Part shown: piece by piece, positions 11,514 through 19,327 of the stretch
Numbering within the stretch: position 1 is the first letter of the stretch
How the letters are laid out: every line of letters begins with the position of its first letter
Assembly: GCA_964486455.1 (NCBI GenBank)
Contig: CAZAMP010000046.1
Span: 1 to 31,781 of the forward strand
From: CAZAMP01 sp964486455
GTDB taxonomy: Bacteria > Eisenbacteria > RBG-16-71-46 > CAZAMP01
Reading direction: 5' to 3'
DNA length: 31,781 bases
Position numbers and translations under genes: made by a program
The notes under the pieces: model-generated
What the model was told of the DNA's origin: nothing
Databases searched by the model: none
What the model saw: the letters and a program-made list of their open reading frames with translations, nothing else

Positions 11514-11885
11514 GTGCCTACGCTGAGTCAGCTCGTGCGCAAGGGTCGGAAGGTCATCAAGCAGAAGACCGCTTCACCTGCGCTCAAGGGATGTCCGCAG
11601 AAGCGCGGGGTTTGCACGCGCGTATATACCACGACACCGAAGAAACCTAATTCGGCGCTCAGAAAGGTCGCCCGTGTGCGACTCACGAACGGCATTGAGG
11701 TTACGGCATATATCCCGGGTGAGGGTCACAACCTGCAGGAGCACGCGATCGTGCTGCTCCGTGGTGGTCGCGTGAAGGACCTGCCGGGTGTTCGGTATCA
11801 CATCATTCGCGGCACGCTCGACTCGGCCGGTGTCGAAGGGCGGAACCAGAGCCGCTCGAAGTACGGCACGAAGAAGGCTTCCTAG
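11514..11885 (+). CDS. rpsL: 30S ribosomal protein uS12
   Basis: 123 residues from a GTG start, with AAAGGAG about 8 bases upstream. uS12 lies at the decoding centre and monitors codon-anticodon pairing. The streptomycin-determining segments TTTPKKPNSALRK (about 39-51) and GGRVKDLPGVRYH (about 86-98) are wild type, with both key lysines, so the predicted phenotype is streptomycin-sensitive. The second segment includes the Asp that RimO thiomethylates in many bacteria. It begins the str block, after a candidate promoter. Confidence 0.98.
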   Translation: MPTLSQLVRKGRKVIKQKTASPALKGCPQKRGVCTRVYTTTPKKPNSALRKVARVRLTNGIEVTAYIPGEGHNLQEHAIVLLRGGRVKDLPGVRYHIIRGTLDSAGVEGRNQSRSKYGTKKAS

Positions 11886-11903
11886 TCGGGACAGGAGAGA
11901 CGG

Positions 11904-12374
11904 ATGCCGAGGCGGAAGAAGATCGAGAAACGGGAGATGGCTCCTGACCCCAAGTACAACAACGTGCTCGTCGCGCGCTTTGTCAACGCGATGATGCGTC
12001 GCGGCAAGAAGAGCACCGCTGAGCGGAGCCTCTACGGCGCCCTGGGGATCATCGAAACGAAGTCGGGTCAGGACGGGCTCGCGCTGATGAAGCAGGCGAT
12101 CAGCAACGTCAAGCCCGCGGTCGAGGTGAAGAGCCGCCGGGTCGGTGGCGCCACCTATCAGGTTCCCGTCGAGATTCGTCCCGAGCGCCGGTTGGCCCTG
12201 GCGCTTCGTTGGATAATCAATTTTTCGAAGCAGCGGCCCGAGAAGACGATGAGCGAGCGGCTCGCTGCCGAGATGCTGGCGGCCTCGAACAACGAGGGCG
12301 CCGCGGTTAAGAAACGCGAAGATACGCACCGTATGGCGGAGGCGAACAAGGCGTTCGCGCACTATCGCTGGTAA
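11904..12374 (+). CDS. rpsG: 30S ribosomal protein uS7
   Basis: 156 residues, normal for uS7, beginning MPRRKKIEKREMAPDPKYNN. It nucleates folding of the 16S rRNA 3' domain and contacts E-site tRNA and mRNA. Conserved blocks include FVNAMMRRGKKSTAERSLYGA, VEVKSRRVGGATYQVPVEI (each under 21 residues) and the C-terminal AHYRW. The spacer from rpsL is 18 bases, with GGACAGGAGAG upstream. In E. coli S7 represses the str mRNA from the rpsL-rpsG gap; here that gap is too short for the same element, whereas the gap after rpsG is long. Confidence 0.98.
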   Translation: MPRRKKIEKREMAPDPKYNNVLVARFVNAMMRRGKKSTAERSLYGALGIIETKSGQDGLALMKQAISNVKPAVEVKSRRVGGATYQVPVEIRPERRLALALRWIINFSKQRPEKTMSERLAAEMLAASNNEGAAVKKREDTHRMAEANKAFAHYRW

Positions 12375-12564
12375 CCGTTCTTCGCGATTCCCGGCCGGCA
12401 ACGGTCCCTGAGCTCCGGGTTATCCCCCGCTGCTGGTGAAGGGACATGTTATCGGACCCGCCTACTGGCTGGCCGCCGGGAATTAACGACCTGGGTCCGG
12501 AGAAGCGTCTGGAGATTTCACCTCCGTATTCACGGGGGGATATTGCGCCTTGTTGGAGGAACTC
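12375..12564 (+). promoter_or_regulatory. fusA leader with interleaved inverted repeats
   Basis: This 190-base stretch is the longest without a gene. It contains ACCGTT/AACGGT (12374-12379 with 12400-12405), GTCCC/GGGAC (12404-12408 with 12441-12445), ATTCCCGGC/GCCGGGAAT (12387-12395 with 12475-12483), CGGACCC/GGGTCCG (12453-12459 with 12493-12499), and CCTCCGT/ACGGGGG around loop ATTC (12521-12538). The third and fourth pairs cross one another, so they form either a pseudoknot or alternative folds. CACCTCC at 12519-12525 is complementary to the fusA Shine-Dalgarno GGAGG (12555-12559). A structured translation-control leader is plausible but unproven. Confidence 0.45.
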
Positions 12565-14652
12565 ATGTCGGTTCGTGTGCCCATAAGCCGGATTCGGAAT
12601 ATCGGTATCATGGCACATATCGATGCGGGCAAGACCACGCTTACTGAGCGGATCTTGTACTACACGGGACGCTTGCATCGACTCGGTGAGGTCCACGACG
12701 GCGCGGCGACGATGGACTGGATGGACCAGGAGCGCGAGCGCGGCATCACGATCACGTCAGCCGCGACCACGTCCGACTGGAAAGACCATCAGATCAACAT
12801 CATTGATACACCCGGGCACGTCGACTTCACGATGGAAGTCGAGCGTTCCCTCCGCGTTCTCGACGGCGCGATCGCCGTGTTTTGCGGCGTCGGCGGAGTG
12901 GAGCCGCAGTCCGAAACGGTGTGGCGTCAGGCGGATCGATACAGCGTTCCGCGAATCGCCTTCGTGAACAAGATGGATCGCGTCGGCGCCAACTTCCGTG
13001 AGACGGTACAGATGATCCGGGAGCGCCTCGGCACCCGAGCTCTGCCGATCGTCTTCCCGGTGAAGACGGGCGACATCATTCACAGTCTGGTCGACATCGT
13101 CGAGATGAAGGAGATCACGTACGTCGAGGAGACCCTCGGCGCGACCTTCAACATTCACGATGTATCGCCTGACGTGCTCGAGCGCGCGGAGATCGAGCAC
13201 GGTCACATGATTGAAGAGGTGGCCGAGTTCGACGACGAGCTCATGCATCGCTACCTCGAAGGCGAGCCGATCTCGACCGAGATGCTCAAGCGGGCGATCC
13301 GGAAGGGAACGCTTCAGAACGAGATCGTTCCCGTGCTGTGCGGTGCCGCGTTCAAGAACAAGGGTGTTCAGCGGCTCCTCGACGCAGTCGTCGACTACCT
13401 GCCGTCGCCCCTCGATGTTCCGCCGATCACGGGCGAGGACCTGAAGACCACCGAGGAGGTTACGCGTGAGCCGAGTCCCGAGGCGCCGTTCTCTGCCCTC
13501 GCGTTCAAGATCGTCACCGATCCGTACATCGGTCGTTTGACCTATATGCGCATCTACTCGGGCACGCTCGCGAGTGGACAGAAGGTTCGCAACACCTCGC
13601 GCGACAAGAACGAGCGGATCGGTCGTCTAGTGCGCATGCACGCAGACAAGCGTGAGGAAGAGAAGGAAGTCCGGGCGGGCGACATCGTGGCCGCGGTCGG
13701 ACTCAAGACAGTGAAGACAGGCGACAGCATTTGCGCGTCCGACGAGCCGGTGTTGCTCGAATCGATGCATTTCCCCGAGCCGGTCATCTCCGTCGCGATC
13801 GAGCCGAGATCGCGCCCGGATGAGGAAAAGCTCGCGAAGGCTCTCGAAGGGCTGTCGGATGAAGACCCGACCTTCCAGGTGAAGGTCGACGCCGAAACGG
13901 GTCAGACGCTCATTTCGGGAATGGGCGAGCTGCACCTCGACATTCTCGTCGAGCGGATGCGCCGCGAGTTCAAGGTATCGGCGAACGTCGGAAGCCCAGA
14001 AGTGGCGTATCGTGAACGGATCTCCCGCCCCGCGGGCACGCGCATGCGCTTCGTGCGCCAGAGCGGTGGCCGCGGACAATTCGCGGATGTGAAGATCGAG
14101 ATCGAGCCGCTCAAATCCGGGGCGGGCTTCGAGTTCGTCAACAAGATCGTCGGCGGATCCATCCCGCGCGAGTACATTCCGGCCGTCGAGGCGGGGGCGA
14201 AGGACGCGATGCAGGGCGGCATCCTCGCGGGTTTCCCGATGATCGACGTACGCGTGACCCTCGTGGATGGTAGCTCTCACGATGTCGACTCGTCCGAAAT
14301 CGCGTTTCGCACGGCCGGTTCGATGGCGTTCAAGGAGGCGGCCCGCAAGGCCGGGATCGAGCTTCTTGAACCTCTGATGGATGTGGAGATTATTGTGCCC
14401 TCCCAGTATCTCGGGGACGTGGTCGGGGAGCTTTCGTCCCGCCGCGCCAAGGTGGGGGGGATGTTGCAGAAGGGCGACTCCCAGGTGATATCGGCGCTCG
14501 CACCGCTCAAGGAGATGTTCGGATACGCGACGACCCTCCGGTCTCTGACTCAAGGTCGCGGGATCTACTCCATGCAGTTCGGACGCTACGATGCAGTGCC
14601 GACGAGCTTGGAGGAAGAAATCATCAAAGCCCACCGTGGAGCTACGGTGTGA
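12565..14652 (+). CDS. fusA: Elongation factor G
   Basis: 695 residues from ATG 12565, chosen because GGAGGA (12555-12560) lies 4 bases upstream; a TTG at 12550 would put this site inside the gene. EF-G uses GTP to translocate tRNA-mRNA and, with RRF, recycles ribosomes. G motifs: AHIDAGKT (17-24), RGITI (59-63), DTPGH (81-85) and NKMD (135-138). Domains II-V follow, including GMGELHLDILVERM and the domain IV QSGGRGQFADVKIE region. It is the canonical full-length form with a normal switch I, in contrast to the EF-Tu next door. Confidence 0.98.
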   Translation: MSVRVPISRIRNIGIMAHIDAGKTTLTERILYYTGRLHRLGEVHDGAATMDWMDQERERGITITSAATTSDWKDHQINIIDTPGHVDFTMEVERSLRVLDGAIAVFCGVGGVEPQSETVWRQADRYSVPRIAFVNKMDRVGANFRETVQMIRERLGTRALPIVFPVKTGDIIHSLVDIVEMKEITYVEETLGATFNIHDVSPDVLERAEIEHGHMIEEVAEFDDELMHRYLEGEPISTEMLKRAIRKGTLQNEIVPVLCGAAFKNKGVQRLLDAVVDYLPSPLDVPPITGEDLKTTEEVTREPSPEAPFSALAFKIVTDPYIGRLTYMRIYSGTLASGQKVRNTSRDKNERIGRLVRMHADKREEEKEVRAGDIVAAVGLKTVKTGDSICASDEPVLLESMHFPEPVISVAIEPRSRPDEEKLAKALEGLSDEDPTFQVKVDAETGQTLISGMGELHLDILVERMRREFKVSANVGSPEVAYRERISRPAGTRMRFVRQSGGRGQFADVKIEIEPLKSGAGFEFVNKIVGGSIPREYIPAVEAGAKDAMQGGILAGFPMIDVRVTLVDGSSHDVDSSEIAFRTAGSMAFKEAARKAGIELLEPLMDVEIIVPSQYLGDVVGELSSRRAKVGGMLQKGDSQVISALAPLKEMFGYATTLRSLTQGRGIYSMQFGRYDAVPTSLEEEIIKAHRGATV

Positions 14653-14699
14653 GACTGCGCGAGACGCCCAAAGGTCAGTGGTCGCCCAGACGGGGAGGC

Positions 14700-14705
14700 A
14701 TGTAG
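14700..14705 (+). other. ATGTAG start-stop between the tuf Shine-Dalgarno and start codon
   Basis: GGGGAGG (14692-14698) is followed one base later by ATG TAG, then GCG and the true tuf ATG at 14709. The minimal start-stop lies too close to the Shine-Dalgarno for efficient initiation, while the tuf ATG is 10 bases from it. Whether ribosomes ever engage it is unknown. Confidence 0.4.
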
Positions 14706-14708
14706 GCG

Positions 14709-15914
14709 ATGGCCAAGGAGAAGTACGAAAGAACTAAGCCCCACGTGAATGTGGGGACGATTGGTCACGTGGATCACGGCAAGACGACGCTGACGAGCGC
14801 GATCACGATGGTTCAGGCGGCGAAGGGTCTTGCGGTGGAGACATCCTACGACCAGGTGGCGAAGGCGTCGGAGGCTCACGGTCGTCGGGATGAGACGAAG
14901 ATTCTGACGATTGCGACGAGTCACGTGGAGTATGAGACGGAGAACCGTCACTACGCGCACGTGGACTGTCCGGGACATGCGGACTACGTGAAGAACATGA
15001 TCACGGGTGCTGCTCAGATGGATGGTGCGGTGCTTGTGGTGAGCGCGGCGGACGGTCCGATGCCGCAGACGCGGGAGCACATTTTGCTGGCGCGTCAGGT
15101 GAACGTTCCGTTCATCGTGGTGTTTTTGAACAAGGTCGACACGGTGGACGATCCGGAGCTGTTGGATCTGGTTGAGCTCGAGGTTCGTGAGCTGCTGTCG
15201 AAGTATGATTTCCCTGGTGATGACATTCCGGTGATCCGTGGTACGGCGCTTGCGGCGATGAACAACCCGGGTGATGAGGAAGCAGCGCAATCGATCACGG
15301 AGCTGATGGCGGCTCTCGACGAGTACGTTCCGATCCCCGAGCGCGCGGTGGACAAGCCGTTTCTGATGCCGGTCGAGGACGTGTTCTCGATCTCGGGTCG
15401 CGGGACGGTAGCGACGGGTCGTGCGGAAGCGGGCGTGGTTCACACGGGCGACACCGTGGAGATCGTGGGGATCACGGAGACGGCGAAGACGGTGGTGACG
15501 GGTGTTGAGATGTTCCGCAAGATCCTGGACGAGGGTCAGGCGGGAGACAACATCGGTCTGCTGCTTCGCGGGACGAAGAAGGAAGACATCGAGCGGGGTC
15601 AGGTGATCGCGAAGCCGGGTTCGATCACGCCGCACACGCATTTCAAGGGCGAGGTGTACATCCTGACGAAGGAAGAGGGTGGTCGCCACACGCCGTTTTT
15701 CACGGGATATCGGCCTCAGTTCTATTTCCGGACGACGGACGTGACGGGCAACGTGAAGCTCGAAGAGGGTCGGGAGATGGTGATGCCCGGCGACAACGTG
15801 TCGGTTGAAGTCGAGCTGATCACGCCGATCGCGATGGACCAGGGGCTTCGGTTTGCGGTTCGGGAAGGTGGCCGGACGGTAGGCGCCGGCGTCGTAGCGG
15901 AGATCATTAAATAA
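14709..15914 (+). CDS. tuf: Elongation factor Tu, complete copy
   Basis: 401 residues. It delivers aminoacyl-tRNA to the A site as a GTP complex. P loop GHVDHGKT is at 19-26, DCPGH at 86-90 with catalytic His90, and NKVD follows. Domains 2 and 3 have the normal GRGTVATGR and GGRHTPFFTGYRPQFYFR. Switch I is unusual: from Tyr47 to Thr67 it is about 5 residues longer than E. coli's, and RGITI is replaced by KILTI, although the Mg-coordinating Thr (Thr67) remains. Codon use is biased to GTG for Val compared with fusA. The last 55 bases are identical to 1-55. Confidence 0.98.
   Translation: MAKEKYERTKPHVNVGTIGHVDHGKTTLTSAITMVQAAKGLAVETSYDQVAKASEAHGRRDETKILTIATSHVEYETENRHYAHVDCPGHADYVKNMITGAAQMDGAVLVVSAADGPMPQTREHILLARQVNVPFIVVFLNKVDTVDDPELLDLVELEVRELLSKYDFPGDDIPVIRGTALAAMNNPGDEEAAQSITELMAALDEYVPIPERAVDKPFLMPVEDVFSISGRGTVATGRAEAGVVHTGDTVEIVGITETAKTVVTGVEMFRKILDEGQAGDNIGLLLRGTKKEDIERGQVIAKPGSITPHTHFKGEVYILTKEEGGRHTPFFTGYRPQFYFRTTDVTGNVKLEEGREMVMPGDNVSVEVELITPIAMDQGLRFAVREGGRTVGAGVVAEIIK
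15860..15914 (+). repeat. Direct repeat: tuf 3' end, copy 2
   Basis: Identical in all 55 bases to 1-55, ending at the stop codon. It marks a near-identical tuf pair in direct orientation. Confidence 0.95.
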
Positions 15915-15926
15915 GGAACGACGGAC

Positions 15927-16235
15927 GTGCCAGGTCAGAAGATCCGAATTAAGCTGAAGTCTTACGATCACGTTCTCCTCGACCATTCGGCGGGAGAGAT
16001 CGTCAAGGCGGTGGAGCGGACGGGCGCGATGGTTTCGGGCCCTATCCCGCTTCCGACGAAGAGGTCCCTCTACACGGTTCTCCGTTCGCCGCACGTCGAC
16101 AAGAAGTCGCGCGATCAGTTCGAGATGCGCATTCACAAGCGCCTCATCGACATCACGCAGTCGACGCAGCAGACAATGGAAGCCTTGCAGAGACTCGACC
16201 TGCCGGCAGGCGTCGATATCGAGGTCAAGCTCTAG
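15927..16235 (+). CDS. rpsJ: 30S ribosomal protein uS10 (NusE)
   Basis: 102 residues from a GTG start at 15927 (AAGGAACGA just upstream). The sequence shows KIRIKLKSYDHVLLDHSAGE, the PLPTKRSLYTVLRSPHVDKKSRDQFE segment (in two blocks, about 42-67) and a C-terminal LDLPAGVDIEVKL strand. uS10 is part of the 30S head and, as NusE, binds NusB and the NusG KOW domain, coupling transcription to translation. It starts the S10 block only 12 bases after tuf, which leaves no space for an S10 leader of the E. coli L4-regulated type. Confidence 0.98.
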   Translation: MPGQKIRIKLKSYDHVLLDHSAGEIVKAVERTGAMVSGPIPLPTKRSLYTVLRSPHVDKKSRDQFEMRIHKRLIDITQSTQQTMEALQRLDLPAGVDIEVKL

Positions 16236-16272
16236 TCGCCGGTTTCGGCTGGAGACGAGTGGAGGAAACGAC

Positions 16273-16890
16273 ATGCCGGGTCTGATCGGCAAGAAACTGG
16301 GTATGACCCAGATCTTCGATGAGCAGGGCAATGCCATCCCGGTGACGGTGGTGGAGGCGGGGCCGTGTACCGTCGTTCAGGTGAAGACACCTGAGCGCGA
16401 TGGTTATCACGCGATCCAGCTCGGTTTCGACCCTCTCGTGGAGCGAAAGGTCAACAAGCCCATGGGCGGCCATTTCAAGGGCTGCGGGACGGATGCCTTT
16501 CGTACGCTCCGCGAGTTTCGGGTCACGGAGGGTGAGTACGAGCCCGGCCAGAGCATCACAGCGGACATTTTCGAGCCGGGGTCGAAGATCGCCGTTACTG
16601 GCATCACCAAGGGGCGCGGGTTTCAGGGCGTCGTGAAGCGACACGGCTTCCACGGCGGGCCGGAGACCCATGGTGCGAAGACCCATGACGAGCCCGGGTC
16701 GATCGGGAACAGTGCCTATCCCGGCCGCGTCTGGAAGGGCAAGAAGCTTCCAGGTCACATGGGCAACGTGCGTCGCACGATCCGGGGACTCCGGATCGCC
16801 GGCGTGGATGCCGAGCGCAATATCGTTTGGATCAAAGGGGCGGTCCCCGGTGCTCGCGGCGGGCTGCTGTTGATTCGCAAGCGGGACTAG
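16273..16890 (+). CDS. rplC: 50S ribosomal protein uL3
   Basis: 205 residues, starting MPGLIGKKLGMTQIFDEQGN. The long loop reaching the peptidyl-transferase centre is at about 115-165, with GRGFQGVVKRHGFHGGPETHG and GSIGNSAYPGRVWKGKKLPG. In E. coli a Gln in this loop is methylated by PrmB; here the equivalent position reads Asn-Ser (about residues 146-147), so that modification is not expected. uL3 initiates 50S assembly. GTGGAGGAAACGAC upstream supplies the ribosome-binding site, after a 37-base gap from rpsJ. Confidence 0.98.
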   Translation: MPGLIGKKLGMTQIFDEQGNAIPVTVVEAGPCTVVQVKTPERDGYHAIQLGFDPLVERKVNKPMGGHFKGCGTDAFRTLREFRVTEGEYEPGQSITADIFEPGSKIAVTGITKGRGFQGVVKRHGFHGGPETHGAKTHDEPGSIGNSAYPGRVWKGKKLPGHMGNVRRTIRGLRIAGVDAERNIVWIKGAVPGARGGLLLIRKRD

Positions 16891-16906
16891 TCTCGAGGAA
16901 AACGCG

Positions 16907-17536
16907 ATGATATCGGTGAAACGATTCACAAACGTGGGCGAGGAGAGCGGCACGGCTGAGCTTCCCGAAAGCCTGTTCGGTGGGAAGGTCAACGATCACG
17001 TGCTCTGGCTCACTGTTCGGTCCTACCTCGCGCACCAGCGGCAGGGCACCGCGAAGGTCAAGACCCGCGCGGAAGTGCGCGGCGGCGGCCGGAAGCCCTG
17101 GCGCCAGAAGGGGACCGGTCACGCGCGAGCAGGCAGCATCCGCTCACCGATTTGGGTCGGTGGCGGGCGGGCCTTTGGTCCCAAGCCGCGCAACTATCGG
17201 ATACGGCTTCCCAAGAAGGTCAAGGCCGTCGGTTTCCAGTCGGCGCTCAGTCTGGCCGCGAAGGAAGAGCGGGTCATCGTCGTTGGTGACCTGGCCCTGA
17301 GCGAACCCAAGACGAGCGAGCTGGCCGGCATTCTGGAGAAGATCGGCGTGTCCGGCGAGAAGTGCATTCTGGTGGTGGAAAAGAGCGAAACGACGCTTTA
17401 CCTGTCGGGTCGCAACATTTCCTATCTCCGGGTCGTGCCGGTCGGCGAGCTGCACACGTACCACGTGCTGGACTGCGAAAAGCTGATCCTTACCGAGAGC
17501 GCCTTGGGGAAGCTCGAGGAGGTGAAGAAGCCATGA
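16907..17536 (+). CDS. rplD: 50S ribosomal protein uL4
   Basis: 209 residues. The extended loop lining the exit tunnel is at about 55-85, with EVRGGGRKPWRQKGTGHARA, the usual site of macrolide-resistance changes and wild type here. The globular domain ends with a helix-rich C-terminus, DCEKLILTESALGKLEEV. In gamma-proteobacteria uL4 also represses its own operon; no target leader is evident here. Its TGA overlaps the rplW ATG (ATGA at 17533-17536), indicating translational coupling. Confidence 0.97.
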   Translation: MISVKRFTNVGEESGTAELPESLFGGKVNDHVLWLTVRSYLAHQRQGTAKVKTRAEVRGGGRKPWRQKGTGHARAGSIRSPIWVGGGRAFGPKPRNYRIRLPKKVKAVGFQSALSLAAKEERVIVVGDLALSEPKTSELAGILEKIGVSGEKCILVVEKSETTLYLSGRNISYLRVVPVGELHTYHVLDCEKLILTESALGKLEEVKKP

Positions 17537-17823
17537 AAGACCCCAGGGTCATCGTTCATCGGGCGCTCATCACCGAGAAAGGCGCGCTCCTGCGTGAGCA
17601 GGCGAATCACTACCTCTTCGAGGTCGCGATCAACGCCAACAAGATCGAGATCGCTCGGGCGATCGAGGAGATCTTCGATGTTCACGTCAAGCAGGTCCGC
17701 ACGTTGATTCGGATGGGAAAACGTAAACGCCTCGGTCGATTTGAGGGGCATCGCGCAAACTGGAAGAGGGCGATCGTGACGCTTAGAGACGGCGAGACGA
17801 TCAATCTCTTCGATCAGGTATAA
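17533..17823 (+). CDS. rplW: 50S ribosomal protein uL23
   Basis: 96 residues from the ATG at 17533, overlapping the rplD stop by four bases. The core reads DPRVIVHRALITEKGALLRE, then YLFEVAINANKIEIARAIEEIF and VKQVRTLIRMGKRKRLGRFE. uL23 sits at the tunnel exit and is the docking site for trigger factor and SRP. Upstream in-frame extensions are shadows of rplD. The gap to rplB is 14 bases with a good Shine-Dalgarno (ACGGAGGAG). Confidence 0.97.
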   Translation: MKDPRVIVHRALITEKGALLREQANHYLFEVAINANKIEIARAIEEIFDVHVKQVRTLIRMGKRKRLGRFEGHRANWKRAIVTLRDGETINLFDQV

Positions 17824-17837
17824 CGGAGGAGTCGAGG

Positions 17838-18665
17838 ATGGCTCTGAAGAAGTTCAAGCCCATCACTCCGACCTTGCGATTCAAGACGGTCTCGGACTTC
17901 AGTGACATCACGCGCAAGGAGCCCGAGAAGTCGCTTTTGCGGTCGCTGAAGAAGACCGGCGGGCGGAACAACAAAGGGCACATCACGTCGCGACATCGCG
18001 GCGGTGGGCATCGGCGGCGCTATCGAATCATCGATTTCAAGCGCAACAAGATCGGAATTCCCGCGAAGGTGGTCAGCATCGAGTACGATCCGAACAGGTC
18101 GTCTCGGATCGCGCTGCTCAACTACGCGGACGGCGAGAAGCGTTACATCATCGCCCCGATCGGTGTGAACACTGGCGACGAGCTCATGAACGGGCCGAAC
18201 GCCGAAATCAGGCCCGGCAACAGCCTACCGCTCAGGAACATTCCGCTCGGCACGGCGATCCACAACCTGGAGATCGTGCCCGGAAAGGGCGGCCAGGTTG
18301 CCCGCAGCGCCGGCACCCTTTGCCAGCTCATGGCGAAGGAAGGCGACTACGCAAACATCAGGATGCCGTCTGGCGAGGTGCGGAAGTTCCATCTGAACTG
18401 TAGCTGTGCCATTGGTCAGGTTGGAAACCCGGATCACGAGAACATCACTCTTGGCAAGGCGGGCCGCAGCCGCTGGCTGGGCCGCCGTCCGCAGTCGCGC
18501 GGCGTTGCGATGAACCCGGTCGACCACCCGATGGGTGGCGGCGAGGGTCGCAGCTCGGGTGGCCGGCACCCATGCACGCCGTGGGGCAAGCCGACCAAGG
18601 GATATCGTACGCGCGGGAAGAAGCCTTCTGACAGGTTGATCGTCCGCCGCAGGAAGAGAAAGTAG
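17838..18665 (+). CDS. rplB: 50S ribosomal protein uL2
   Basis: 275 residues, standard for uL2. The OB and SH3-like RNA-binding domains (about 60-200) include HKGHITSRHRGGGHRRRYR-type sequence and IEYDPNRSSRIALLNYADGE. The C-terminal extension towards the peptidyl-transferase centre has NPVDHPMGGGEGRSSGG, with the conserved His of the VDHPMGGGEG motif (about residue 230). uL2 is required for subunit association and peptidyl transfer. It is co-linear with rplW and rpsS, with short gaps. Confidence 0.98.
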   Translation: MALKKFKPITPTLRFKTVSDFSDITRKEPEKSLLRSLKKTGGRNNKGHITSRHRGGGHRRRYRIIDFKRNKIGIPAKVVSIEYDPNRSSRIALLNYADGEKRYIIAPIGVNTGDELMNGPNAEIRPGNSLPLRNIPLGTAIHNLEIVPGKGGQVARSAGTLCQLMAKEGDYANIRMPSGEVRKFHLNCSCAIGQVGNPDHENITLGKAGRSRWLGRRPQSRGVAMNPVDHPMGGGEGRSSGGRHPCTPWGKPTKGYRTRGKKPSDRLIVRRRKRK

Positions 18666-18683
18666 AAGGACAGGAGCTAGCCC

Positions 18684-18953
18684 ATGTCCCGATCGGTCAA
18701 AAAGGGTCCGTTCGTCGAGGAGAAACTTCGCGATCGCGTCGCGGAGATGAACCGGCGTGCCGAGAAGAAGGTGCTCAAGACCTGGTCGCGGCGATCGACG
18801 ATCATTCCGGACTTTGTCGGTCACACGTTGGCGGTCCACAACGGTAACAAGTTCATCCCGATCTACATCACCGAGAACATGGTCGGGCACAAACTGGGCG
18901 AGTTCGCGCCCAGTCGTCTTTTCCGCGGCCACGCTAAGGGCGGTCGCCGCTAG
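18684..18953 (+). CDS. rpsS: 30S ribosomal protein uS19
   Basis: 89 residues, starting MSRSVKKGPFVEEKLRDRV. Conserved blocks are KTWSRRSTIIPDFVGHTLAV, NGNKFIPIYITENMVGHKLG and EFAPSRLFRGHAK. uS19 forms a complex with uS13 (gene at 28519) in the 30S head and contacts A-site tRNA and the intersubunit bridge. The gap to rplB is 18 bases and to rplV 16 bases. Confidence 0.98.
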   Translation: MSRSVKKGPFVEEKLRDRVAEMNRRAEKKVLKTWSRRSTIIPDFVGHTLAVHNGNKFIPIYITENMVGHKLGEFAPSRLFRGHAKGGRR

Positions 18954-18969
18954 CCGGAGGGTGGACAGG

Positions 18970-19308
18970 ATGGAAAGCCGAGCGGTTGCGCGCTATATAC
19001 GCTCTTCTCCGAGAAAGGTCAGGCAGGTCCTCGGCCTGATCAGGGGGAAGAACGTGGATAGCGCCCAGGATCTCCTCCGGTTCACGAACCGGCCCGTGGC
19101 GCGGAGGATCCAAAAAGTACTGAAATCAGCGGTCTCGAACGCGGTGGATATTGAGGGCGAGGTAGAGGTCGAGAAGCTCTACGTACGCGAGGCGATCGCG
19201 GACGCGGGACCGATCATGAAGCGATGGCTTCCGAGGGCGCGGGGGCGGGCGACTCCCCTCCTCCGCCGGACATGCCACATCCGGATCGTCGTGAGCGACG
19301 AGCACTAG
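18970..19308 (+). CDS. rplV: 50S ribosomal protein uL22
   Basis: 112 residues from ATG 18970, supported by GGAGGGTGGACAGG just upstream. The frame stays open leftwards through rpsS, but that is only an overlap shadow. Core: ARYIRSSPRKVRQVLGLIRG and the helix VARRIQKVLKSAVSNA. The tunnel-lining beta-hairpin (about 80-102) reads GPIMKRWLPRARGRATPLLR, the erythromycin-relevant loop, without insertion or deletion visible. uL22 and uL4 form the exit-tunnel constriction. Confidence 0.97.
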   Translation: MESRAVARYIRSSPRKVRQVLGLIRGKNVDSAQDLLRFTNRPVARRIQKVLKSAVSNAVDIEGEVEVEKLYVREAIADAGPIMKRWLPRARGRATPLLRRTCHIRIVVSDEH

Positions 19309-19327
19309 TGGCACAGGAGGAGCTCTC

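Noticed and set aside
14847..14910. A compensated frameshift as cause of the odd EF-Tu switch I
   Set aside because: The other two forward frames hit stops (TGA at 14891-14893 and at 14905-14907) and give no EF-Tu-like peptide; the observed peptide resembles forms I recall in other phyla.
18757..18969. A longer N-terminus for rplV, and similarly for rpmD (24643), rplN (20910), rplW (17362), adk (26694) and fusA (12550)
   Set aside because: These extensions mostly run through the upstream gene in another frame, or lack a spaced Shine-Dalgarno, and the family N-terminus begins at the chosen start.
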